29,181 nucleotides of DNA from Terfezia claveryi. Lineage: Eukaryota; Ascomycota; Pezizomycetes; Pezizales; Pezizaceae. The stretch lies in NCBI GenBank assembly GCA_015179025.1, contig WHUX01000422.1, positions 1 to 29,181 on the forward strand, in the 5' to 3' direction. Shown here in pieces: positions 9,961-18,620 of this stretch (its first letter is position 1; each line of letters opens with the position of its first letter). The notes below the pieces were generated by a model. The model saw only the letters and a list, made by a program, of their open reading frames with translations. It ran no database searches and was not told the DNA's origin. The position numbers and the translations under genes were made by a program.

Positions 9961-10870
9961 CAGGGTTTTAAAACATGTGGGGAATTCACGAGTTCCTTGA
10001 GTTTTTAAACGCTGCATTATGAGTATCTGTCCATTCCCATTTCTTTGTTTCTCCTTGCAGTTCTGACAGGGTGCTTGCATACGATGCCAAGTCAGGAATA
10101 AATCTGCTAGATAATTAACGATTCCAAGGAATCCTCTAAGATCCTTTTTTCTTGTAGGAGTTGGAAATGTTAATATAGTAGTCCTCTTCTTCGGGTCTAC
10201 ATGTAATCCATCTGATGTTAAAAGTGTCCTAAGATTTCCAATCTTGGAGTAAAAACTGGCATTTGCTTTCTTTGAGATAGAATTTCTCATCCTGTAGACG
10301 TTGAAGTACTTTCTTCAATAATTCTACATGTTCTTCATACGTTTTGAGAATATAATAATATCATCAATATAGATGATTAAATTTTTATAGACCATGTCTT
10401 AAAAATTTCATGCATAATGCGAACCATGGTAGCTGGTGCGTTATGATCCCCTTGTTGCATAACTCTACTTCTGAAATATCCCATGTGACATAAAAAGGTA
10501 GAGTATTGCTCAGATTCTTTATTGTTTCTGATATTAAAAAATCCATCGGCTAAGTCGAGCTTAGTCCAAATGGGATTCTCCGCTACTAGTTCAATTGCTT
10601 CATTGATATCTGGCAATGGGGTGTAGTCCGGTTCGATAGCTAAATTGCGGTCTCGACAGTCATTGACATGTCTGGCTTCTTCCGGTTTATCTCATTTAGG
10701 GATAGTGAACATGACTACAGCATTTGTGTCATTTTCTACTCTATATATCGACCTGATGCTTCTTCTTCGACTAATTTGTATGGATTTGTTGTCTAAATCG
10801 ATGTCCTGAGGGTCGCCATTTTGGTATCCAAGTAGCTTCTGCTTTTGGTTTGATAGAGTGATTAATTTTT
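9961..10870 (-). pseudogene. X1 reverse transcriptase
   Basis: Matches the X2 RT in order: PKTI...E, IWTKLDLADGFFNI (first catalytic Asp), VMQQGDHNAPATM, IIYIDDIIIF (catalytic YIDD, about 10345-10375) and GFLGIVNYL. Open segments are 10377-10616 and 9955-10290, with a frameshift in or next to the YIDD region. Confidence 0.9.
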
Positions 10871-10871
10871 C

Positions 10872-11470
10872 TTAGTGGAGTAATTCCCATAGAATTGTCT
10901 TGGGAAATAATAAGGGAAACTCCGTTACAGGGTTGAATTGTTTCTGTACCATAGAAACAGCTGTCACGAGTTCTCTTTCTGAATCAGTTTCTTCTGCGTC
11001 ACTAATATTTTCCCAATTATCCGGTTCACTATAATCTGTAACTGATTCGCAGCTGACCTGAGTATATGCTGATCTTATACTATTCGCTATAGTTCTAGAT
11101 TCTTTCCATACACTTAGCTGGAATCGAGGAATATTTTCCGGTTGGATAGTAACTGGTTCCTGATGGGCAGGAATTATTGCTCGCACTTTGCTGAGAGCAG
11201 GTTCTCCTAGTATCATGTCCCATCCAGTCAAATGAGCTACATAGAATGTTCGTTCTTCTACATAACCTATCCAATCAAGTTTGATAGTACAAGCTTTGTC
11301 TATCGTTCCTTTTGAGCCTTTAATTGCAGTACTTAATGATTTCTTCTCGATACTTCTAGTTGGTATTTTGTATAGGTGTACAAATTGAGAATTGATTAAG
11401 TCTCCTCCCTTCGTTTGGAGATCAATTAAAGCTAGTGCGGGTATGTTCGTTAGCTTTAACGAATACCTTG
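10872..11470 (-). pseudogene. X1 aspartic protease and linker to RT
   Basis: The minus strand reads PALALIDLQTKGGDLINSQF, then a segment ending GWDMILGEPAL. The hydrophobic-Asp start and the ILG near the end fit a retropepsin-like fold, but the catalytic D-[ST]-G is replaced by D-L-Q (Asp codon at 11421-11423). The segment after ILG up to about 10872 is an acidic linker (SEPDNWENISDAEETDSERE) leading into RT. The open part is 10872-11231. Confidence 0.72.
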
Positions 11471-11589
11471 CTAAAATCCGGTACCTGTCTTGACAAGGGT
11501 CGTTCCTTGATTTTATCCTTGTTGTTTTTATCCTGTGGTGGCTATCGGCATAGCTAAATCTTGTGCGGCTGTATGCATGGGTACCTTAT

Positions 11590-13346
11590 TTTTTCGTTTC
11601 CTATAGTCCTTGTAGGAGTGTCCAGGGTTCCAACACCATAGACATTTCTTGTCTCTAATTAATTGCATCTTCGTCTTCTATCCAATTTTTTTGTGATGCT
11701 GTCCCAATCTGAGTCCTTCCATTTTCTGTGTTGGGTTTGGTGTTGGGATTGCTGCTAGGATTAAATCCTGTTTTTTGTCATTGATTCTGGTCCCTGCGTG
11801 GACCGTGACTTCGATTTTCATTCCGAGGGTGTTGTCGTCGGGATGTATTTGTTGTGGATGGTGGGGCAATATCCTTCTTGGAAGCTTCATATGACTCCCT
11901 TATGTACGAGCTGATCATATGACCATTCTTCTTTGATTAAAGGAATTAATATAGCTGACATATATGGTGGCAGGTATTAAGAAACTTTCTTCTTTTTACT
12001 TCCTGCGATATTGATTGTTTGCCATCCTTGTCAATCAATTTGATTTGCATTTCAGTAAGCCAGTTGGCAAACTGTTTGATTCCCATGTGACGTCCGTCCT
12101 TGTATGGTGTGGCTGTCTCCCTATCATTTCCACAAAATGTCCTTACTAGTAGAGGGTATCAGAAAATCCCTTAGCGCTAGTATGAAACCAAAGAATGTCG
12201 CATTCTTTCCTTTTTCTCTTAGGAATTGATTATAAGTAGTGAGCGCGCTTCCTTCCATTCTGAATCCAACAATTTCCAGAGCTGAAGCGCCTTCTAAATC
12301 TATTCTTTTGAGAACAAACCAACGTTGCATTGCTGTGGCCCAAGAGTCAAAATATTGTGAGTCTTGCCATTTTTTGTCTTCTCCTCTTAATTTTTCTGGC
12401 ATATCAATCTTTATTCCTTTTAAAGCATTCGTTGCTTCATGGTTACCCGTTGTAACCATTCCTGTTATAGATTCCCATTGCTGGTGTTCAACTGATTTTC
12501 CTCGTTTGGGTTTTCTTTTAAGAGTTTGACTTGCAACTGACGATGCCTTATCAGAGTCCGAGCTATCATCTCCGCTATCATCGGGGTCTCGTCCTCCTCC
12601 TTGTGTTTTCTGCTTCTGTTGGTCTAGTCCTGTATCTAGATCATCATCGTCTTCTGGTAATTCTATATCTTCTGGTGGTTGGTCTTTGTCGTCTGGTTCT
12701 TTGGCTGACCCAGTCCTCCTTTCTGGTGTCTCAGGTGCTCGACCTTTGCCTTTCGATTGATCTTTTGGTGTTCTCAGGAACGCTCCTGGAAGTTCTTTGC
12801 TAGGATTGAAAAAATCCTCCGCGGTATGTGCTGATTCTTCTAGATGAGTGCCGCTCATCATGAATGCCATTATTTCTTCCCAGTTATTTATTACCCAATT
12901 CGGTTTCCTTAAAAGTGGAACAACAGGTTTCCTTAATTCTTTACTTAAAAATGCGTTCATTTCTAAGTCTTCTTCTTTGAATGGGTAAGGTGTTAGCCAT
13001 AAGTAGTGTTTTGCTACGGCTTCCATTAAGAGTCGAGTATCATCAGGATGATACTGTTGGGCATGTCCCATTGAGCGAGTATATTTCAAAATCTCCTCAA
13101 TTGTTGGAAGATGTCTGTCCCAAAATTCTTCTGGTGCGAGAGGTAAAGCCATACTAAAATATAGTTTGGTTCCTGCTCCACCTGGTTCTCCTATTTCTAT
13201 ATCATGGGCAGATTTATTTCCCCTTCTGTGTTAGGAACTATAAATCTGGTCTTTCTGGGAGTTTCTTCTACTAATTTCTTAATATCTTCGGGTAACATAG
13301 TTAACCGTCTCGACCTCTTAGTCTTCTTACTAAGTTCAGACGCCAT
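11590..13346 (-). pseudogene. X1 gag
   Basis: The longest open segment is 12124-13152 (342 aa), starting MALPLAPEEFWDRHLPTIEE. It contains a Pro/Asp/Lys-rich stretch and then a Gag-type region (DSWATAMQRWFVLKRIDLEG). Further 3' in other frames come GRHMGIKQFANWLTEM and LPPYMSAILIPLIKEEW, and a zinc knuckle near 11601-11655 read as CLWCWNPGHSYKDY. There the last Cys is Tyr, a G-to-A type loss. Upstream, ATG at 13344-13346 opens MASELSKKTKRSRR, which joins the main segment after one frameshift near 13196-13205. The true start is probably at 13346 or further upstream. Confidence 0.8.
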
Positions 13347-14175
13347 TATGTCTGATTTCGTCGTCTGTCCGCAACCAAATGCAGCTGGTTATGCGATACG
13401 ATCGTCGAGTTACTTTTCTTCTTTGGCACCTTTCTGTGCTGATGGTGTGGTGGCTGATGATCCTTATGATCTCCGTTCGACTGACGGTTCTGTTGGCTCG
13501 GTGGCTCACGAGGCTGGTGAGGCTGGATGTCAGGATCCTGATGTTTCTTATGGTCCTGGTTTTTCTTCGTCTACTGGTCTAGAATCTAGTTCTAGTTCTT
13601 CCGGCAAGAGTGTCACGTTTTCTGATTGGTGTGTTGAGGTAGACGTTGGGGGCGCAGAGGTATTGGTAGAGATGTCTGGGCCTAAGGAAGGTTCTGATGG
13701 AGGTAATTCTTTTCTGGAGGAAATGGCTGCAGTGGAGGCAGCGAGATTTGAGCCTTGGGATTGTGACGCTTGGTTGTTTAGACCAATTATTCCTGGGACC
13801 TGGGGGCCGGTTTTTCAATGGTGTACTGGATTTACAGGTACAGATGTAATGGCGGTTGCCAGGAGTGCAAGATGAGTTGTCGATCTTATTGGGAAAAGTG
13901 TTGTGAACGAGGGTGGGATTGTTTAATGTGGGATACCACTGCCCGTTAGAGCTCTGCTTAGCTTGCTTCTAAGTCTTTTGTTGATGTACTGCAGTTGAGA
14001 GTCTGATGTCTCGTTTGTTGGATTTTGTTGGCTAGCTAGTTGAATAACGATATCGATTTTATATGTGCACTTGGGTGTCGAATTGTATACACTTGCGTGA
14101 GTGTAATAAAGGTATCCGAAGGTTGATCAGGCCTTGGATTTAAGAGTAAAGATTAGGTAAGTAAGTTAAAAAAAA
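13347..14175 (-). other. X1 leader between 5' LTR and gag
   Basis: About 830 bp with no retroviral domain. On the minus strand, in phase with the MASEL start, a Ser/Thr/Pro/Glu-rich translation broken by six TAA/TGA codons runs through about 13350-13800. It may be a decayed Gag extension. On the plus strand the same stretch is open (13204-13875, 223 codons). No tRNA-3'-end primer site follows the LTR; the first bases are an eight-T run and then AACTTACTTACC. Confidence 0.55.
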
Positions 14176-14855
14176 TGTAATGAATGGTACTAGACAGTAT
14201 TCATTCAGTACCGTTTATACAATCTATATCCGTAGGCACGGACGTTTGTGTATTTCGGTTCTGCTGAGGTAAGACCTCAGAAGGGTAGGGAGATTACTAT
14301 GTGGGACGTTCCCGAAGGGAACAGTAATTAACTGGTGTAATCTATCTTATATGATTTGTGCTATCTAAGCTATATGATCTTGATCTGATCGGAATATAGG
14401 CTTGCTTGCTCTGTGTGCTTGCTTGGTTGCTTCTTGTCTTTCTGTGGATTCCAGAGGGAATCCAGCGGCCTATTTATACTCCTCTGAGATCTGATGACTA
14501 AGGAAATAAATATAATAAAGGGTGGCACACCAGAAGGTGGTGCGCTGTACAAAAGGGGTCATATGGCCATAGTAATGAGTCACACGCCTTAAACGATGGT
14601 CATGTGGCCATAGTAATGAGTCACACGCCTTAAAACAGAGATCACGCGACCATAATGAGGGTGTCTTCATATGGCAAGTGCCATGGAACTTCCCATGGCA
14701 AATTCCGCATGCTATGGATGCTTATAAAGCAATAGGAGGTGGTAGAAGGCTAGTCCTTCAACCGAGAGGCTTAGTTACATAACATAGTAGTAATATAGGA
14801 AATACAAAAGTATATAATCAATTATATAAGCAATGAAATAATGTTCTCCATTACA
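14176..14855 (-). repeat. X1 5' LTR (680 bp)
   Basis: The partner of 5913-6594, with the same ends, tandem repeat (14557-14654) and hairpin. TGAGTCA is at 14576-14582 and 14617-14623. It is followed by target copy AGTAT. Confidence 0.93.
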
Positions 14856-15653
14856 AGTATCACACTATCCCAATCCTCCTACATCGACAAGATCCTCGAA
14901 TGTTTCAGTATAATGGACTGCAACCCCATCACTCTTCCTCTTGACTCGAACCATACTCTTCGACAATGCACAGATGAAGATGAGGTTACTGACATCTCCC
15001 TCTATCAACAAATCGTTGGATCACTCATGTATGCAGTTATTGGAACACGTCCTGACCTGGCTTACTCTGTAACTCTTCTCTTACAATTCTCTCACAAACC
15101 ATCAAAGGATCACCTTGGAGCAGTTAAACGAGTCCTACACTACCTTAAGGATACTCGCGATCTTACCTTGACCTACAAACTCCGACAACCTCTTTCACTC
15201 GAAGGATTTACTGATTCAGACTTTGCTGGATGTCGTGACACTCGATGGTCGACCTTAGGATATATCTTCAAGCTCGCCTCTTATACTATCTGCTGGAGAT
15301 CACAAAAACAAAAATGTGTAACAACCTCCACTACTGAAGCAGAATACATTGCTGGTTCTACTGCTGCTAAACAACAAATTTGGCTTCAGAACGCACTAAG
15401 TGAGCTCTCTATCAAAGATATTCCCTCTGCCCTCTCTTGTGACAATAACGGCTCTATCGACCTGTCTCATAATCCTTAAATCTCCGGTAAGTCAAAACAT
15501 ATTGACGTTGCTTACCACTTCGTCCACGAACTTGTTAACTCCGGCACTATCATGCTGTTACATATTCCTGGTGAACACAATCCAGTAGACATATGCACAA
15601 AGGCCTTTCCTGGTCTATGGTTCTCCTATCTCAAAGGATTAATCATGGGATAA
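14856..15653 (+). pseudogene. Element C gag-pol, 3' part (RT end and RNase H)
   Basis: Continues the Copia RT after X1 in the same codon phase (SITLSQSSYIDKIL). It contains the Copia signature motifs VGSLMYAVIGTRPDLAYSV, FTDSDFAGC and TTSTTEAEYIAGS (RNase H catalytic Asp and Glu), and later SKHIDVAYHFV. A premature TAA at 15477-15479 follows HNP, at a position usually followed by more of the same domain. The natural stop is TAA at 15651-15653. Confidence 0.93.
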
Positions 15654-15658
15654 CAAGT

Positions 15659-15667
15659 AAGAAGGGG
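15659..15667 (+). other. Element C polypurine tract
   Basis: AAGAAGGGG immediately precedes the right LTR. Confidence 0.85.
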
Positions 15668-16306
15668 TGTTGAAAATAATTATTTCCTTTCGATATAGTT
15701 AAGTATTTCCATACAATACATCGTTCTCTCTTCCGATTACTTCCACACTATGCTGATACCCAATATGGACACTTGCTACCCGATTAAGGACTTCTGTATT
15801 ATTTCTTTTACATGTGTTTACATGTCGTTCACATGTTCTTATTATCTTTACTTACTTTCCTAACTTAGTATCTATTATCGTTGCATGATGCTGCTTTACT
15901 ACTTAAGGTTACTGCTTACTTGTCTCAGTTGTCATGATTCAATGATTACTACTTCTATGACTTTTTGTTATATTCGTTGACTCATATTACTGTCTCAGTC
16001 ACACACCTCTATGTATTTCTTCATTCACATGTACACGATATACTATTTTTAGGTTATGTAACTTAGACTTTCTTACTAGATCTTTACCCTCAACTCGTAC
16101 CATTATATACGAGTTTCCTACTCCTGTATCTAGTTCTACACACTTCTCGATTAGACTCAATAGACTGTCTACTCTCAACATAGTTCAACCATCTGCTCTC
16201 TTGCACTTCTGCTCGCTCGCACTCTCTGCTTAATAGCACTACTGTCCACCGCTACTACCTCCGTAATTACTACCAAGATATCTCTGCTCATAGTAACCTT
16301 TCAATA
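15668..16306 (+). repeat. Element C 3' LTR (639 bp)
   Basis: Same length as the left LTR. The TATATA at 16104-16109 sits inside a perfect dyad (AACTCGTA at 16092-16099, TACGAGTT at 16108-16115). Two of the three CACATG units of the left LTR are TACATG here. Target copy TATGT follows at 16307-16311. Confidence 0.93.
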
Positions 16307-16947
16307 TATGTCGTCCAAGTACCAGATACATCCTTCCATATCTTTGAAGATCGTATCCATTATTTCTTGAAATGTAGCGGGGGTATTGGTCAACCTAAAT
16401 AGCATCACAATATACTCGAATAGTCCCTTTTTCGTCCTGAATGCTGTCTTCTATTCGTCTCCTAATGCAATCCTAATGAGGTTGTACCCATTTTTGAGGT
16501 CCAATCATGTAAACCATTTACCTCCATGAGTTCTATCGAGTAACTCTGAGATAAGAGGGAGTGGGTATTTGTTTGGTACTGTAAGACGGTTAAGGGCTCA
16601 GTAATCGACACATAGCCTTAAGGATCTGTCTTTCTTTCGAACAAATAGGATAGGAGCACCAGCGGAGGAGCATGAATATCAGACTTTAGTAGTGGGAAGG
16701 TTCTCATCAAGGTACTTCTGGAGTGCTTCATCTTCCTCCCATATGGTCTTATAGATAGCTCCGAATGGTATCTTTACATTTGGGTCTTGGAGGGGGATTT
16801 CATGGTCCTACAGCTTGTGTTCAGGGAGTCTAGCTGCCTGTTCTTTAGTAAAGCAATGTGCATAATGAGAGTATCATTCGCTTGTGTCAATAATAAGCAC
16901 AATCTTGCTATCTTCTAGAGGCTTTTCAACTTCAAGAACAGAAACAG
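16307..16947 (-). pseudogene. A1: Ty3/Gypsy pol, 5' part (protease-RT linker and RT palm)
   Basis: Minus-strand sequence colinear with A3 at 20814-21455. It encodes ILFVRKKD, LRLCVDY, the LDLKNGYN motif with the first catalytic Asp, and CIWYLDD at its very end (Trp codon 16322-16324, YLDD 16310-16321). Element C is inserted at the last Asp/Ile codons of this box. It has several stops where A3 has Trp, Arg or Gln. On its right it stops exactly at an LTR end, so gag and protease of A1 are not here. Confidence 0.9.
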
Positions 16948-17572
16948 TGTTACAGGTGGGCTGTAACTACGAATATACAAGTCAGTGGTGAAGGTATAAA
17001 GAGGTTATCGGTAATAAATCACAAGTATAAACGCAGTAACAACTCGGGTGTAAAGTGGACTCGATAAGAGTAAAGCTATATGTAGACTTAGAACACCGCT
17101 TGAGTCTTATTGTATTAACTATGTAAAAGCGATAGCTTATATAGAAGCGTTAATCTGATAACTCATTATCAGATCTGACGACACTTCCCTTAATGGCTTA
17201 GTAGAACTGACATCAGATGGTTGCCTAGAATAGGAAGACGCTTCCTATTTAGGAACCCTGCAGTCTGACATACATTGATTAGGCAGCCTGAACTTTAACG
17301 CATTGCAGTCAGGCTATCATACAGAAGATAAACTTGTATACAACGAATAACAACATAAGAATAATGAACATAAGAACTTAATGGATATCTATAGAAGAGA
17401 GTACATGTATGAGAATGCATTCAGAGGTCACATGCTTCCTTGCTCCAATACCCATCCATTCTGGACACATTACCTGCATCTGTATGGTTGATCAGGCCAT
17501 AGCAGTTAGCAGCCATAATTAGGTATTGGGATATTCCCTGTTGAGGGTAGGTCTCTTACCTGAGCCATAACA
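16948..17572 (-). repeat. A2 3' LTR (625 bp)
   Basis: Ends TGTTATGG and CCTGTAACA on the minus strand, as in the A3 LTR, but overall much diverged from it. Conserved islands are a dyad (17153-17174) next to a TATATAA box (17137-17143), a ~65-bp block near 17270-17335, and a GTTACAG/CTGTAAC hairpin at the 3' terminus. Confidence 0.85.
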
Positions 17573-17590
17573 TTACTCCCCGTTTCGAGG
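17573..17590 (-). other. A2 polypurine tract region
   Basis: On the minus strand AAACGGGGAG and then TAA precede the LTR start, a plausible plus-strand primer. Confidence 0.6.
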
Positions 17591-17652
17591 TAGCTGTCCT
17601 CAGCTGAATACAAGTCTTTACGACCCTGGAGAAGACAAGTATTAGTAATAAC

Positions 17653-17880
17653 TTAGGTAACCATAGTGACATAGGTACTGACCATCCTGACCAATACCCC
17701 TATCCTATTCAAGGGTGCCACAAGACTAGTGTGCCTACACATACATGCCATGGCCGTTAAAAACCAAACCTCTCGCCAAAAAATGTACAGGGAAAAGGTG
17801 ACGAGTAGGAGGGTAAAAGGTACCATGTCTTCATCTATGAAACACTGGACATAAGTCCAAACTTTAGACGTCTCTTTCAT
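17653..17880 (-). CDS. A2 small frame with a hydrophobic segment, after pol
   Basis: 75 codons from ATG at 17878-17880, overlapping the pol 3' end in another frame. It includes DEDMVPFTLLLVTFSLYIFW and then REVWFLTAMACMCRHT, a likely membrane-spanning stretch. A3 keeps the same peptide at 23697-23846 with conservative changes. It may be a small accessory protein, or the DNA may be conserved as a cis-acting element. I know of no named family for it. Confidence 0.4.
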   Translation of the reverse strand: MKETSKVWTYVQCFIDEDMVPFTLLLVTFSLYIFWREVWFLTAMACMCRHTSLVAPLNRIGVLVRMVSTYVTMVT

Positions 17881-17949
17881 CACGTAGCTTATTGGGGAAC
17901 TTCTCTTGGTACTCTCTGAACTTTTCTGGACAGTTATCCAACTTGTCAA
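17864..17949 (-). pseudogene. A2 pol C-terminus (end of chromodomain)
   Basis: Reads DKLDNCPEKFREYQEKFPNK and ends at TAA 17864-17866. It matches the A3 C-terminus at about 23585-23670. It is cut exactly where the A3 LTR starts. Confidence 0.85.
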
Positions 17950-18562
17950 TGTTATGGCTCAGGTAAGAGACCTACACCCCCGGTGGAACCGATACCCTGC
18001 TATAGCTGCTAACTGTGATGGACTGATCACCTATACAGATGCGGGTAGCACGCTTCGGAATAAAGCATTAAGGGGATTGGCTATTGAAGTGTGTGTCTCT
18101 GAGGTTGGCTCTCATACATGTATTCTCTTCGATATGTTTCCATTATATTCTTATGTTTGTCATTCATGTATCGTTATTGGATGTACTCGAGTTCAGGTCC
18201 TATATGTCAGCCTGACTGCAATGCGTTGAAGTTCAGGCTGCCTAATCAATGTATGTCAGACTGCAGTGTTCCTAATTGGGAAGTGGTTACCCATTTAGGT
18301 AACGACCTGACATCAATGCTACTAAGCTGTTATAGGAAGCATCGTCTAGATCTGATTATTCGTTATCAGATCTAAGCTTCTATATAACCCACCGCTTTTA
18401 CATAGTTAATATATTAAGACCCAAGCAGTGTTCTAAGTCTCATATAGCTTTACTCTTATCGAGTCAGTATTACACCCGAGTTATAGCTGCGTTTATACTT
18501 TACTCCGCTATTATCTATCCTTTCCTCCAAAGTATTCTCGTAGTTACAGCTCGCCTGTAACA
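17950..18562 (+). repeat. A3 5' LTR (613 bp)
   Basis: Begins TGTTATGG and ends CGCCTGTAACA. It was identified by its termini shared with the A2 LTR and by what follows (leader and gag). The terminal hairpin GTTACAG/CTGTAAC is at 18543-18561. Confidence 0.85.
18348..18387 (+). promoter_or_regulatory. A3 LTR promoter: dyad plus TATA box
   Basis: Perfect 9-bp arms AGATCTGAT (18348-18356) and ATCAGATCT (18365-18373) lie 7 bp before TATATAA (18381-18387). A matching dyad and TATATAA exist in the diverged A2 LTR, so the pair is probably the core promoter. Confidence 0.6.
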
Positions 18563-18620
18563 TTACACCGCTTGTCTATACACCTCTATAGACACCAACA
18601 CCCTACAATTCCCTACAACT
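18563..18620 (+). other. A3 leader
   Basis: 58 bp between the LTR and the gag start codon. A primer site should begin here (TTACACCGCTTGTC), but it does not match a tRNA 3' end that I can recognise. Confidence 0.5.

Larger units (their letters stand above)
5913..14855 (-). mobile_element. X1: full-length Ty3/Gypsy chromovirus, minus strand
   Basis: An 8,943-bp element with LTRs at 5913-6594 and 14176-14855, ends TGTAATG and CATTACA (perfect 7-bp inverted ends), and target duplication AGTAT. Minus-strand order is leader, gag, protease, RT, RNase H, Cys/His-rich module, integrase, chromodomain. RT before integrase and the chromodomain place it in Ty3/Gypsy (chromoviruses). It has many stops and single-base frameshifts. 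A second copy, X2, at 23855-29181 lets each domain be aligned. Confidence 0.94.
1523..16306 (+). mobile_element. Element C: complete Ty1/Copia LTR retrotransposon, split by X1
   Basis: Plus-strand Copia element with 639-bp LTRs at both ends, a primer-binding site directly after the left LTR, a single Gag-Pol frame in Copia order (gag, protease, integrase, RT, RNase H), and a polypurine tract before the right LTR. Without X1 (5913-14855) and one copy of its duplicated target it is about 5.8 kb, a normal Copia size. LTR ends are TGTTGAAA and TTTCAATA, an imperfect terminal inverted repeat. It sits in A1 with target duplication TATGT. It is inactivated by eight in-frame stops and by X1. Confidence 0.95.
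16948..17949 (-). mobile_element. A2: 3' end of a second family A Gypsy element
   Basis: Minus strand: end of the chromodomain and pol stop (17949 to 17864), conserved 3' segment, polypurine tract, then a 625-bp LTR (17572 to 16948). The LTR terminus directly abuts A1 pol. This is what insertion of A2 into A1 would give; the 5-bp flank is AACAG at 16943-16947. The rest of A2 should lie to the right beyond A3. An alternative is a deletion inside one element that ended at the LTR edge by chance. Confidence 0.8.

Noticed and set aside
12239..12803. Two hydrophobic plus-strand frames opposite X1 gag
   Set aside because: Antisense to the 342-aa gag segment. The hydrophobic residues come from the complement of its Asp/Glu/Lys/Gln codons.
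16948..17572. A1's own 5' LTR with gag deleted
   Set aside because: Possible, but a deletion ending exactly at the LTR border is less likely than insertion of A2. The flanking sequence to settle this is outside the window.
17906..18375. Plus-strand frames across the A2/A3 junction and A3 LTR
   Set aside because: They run across an element border and through LTR promoter sequence, and the diverged A2 LTR does not keep them.
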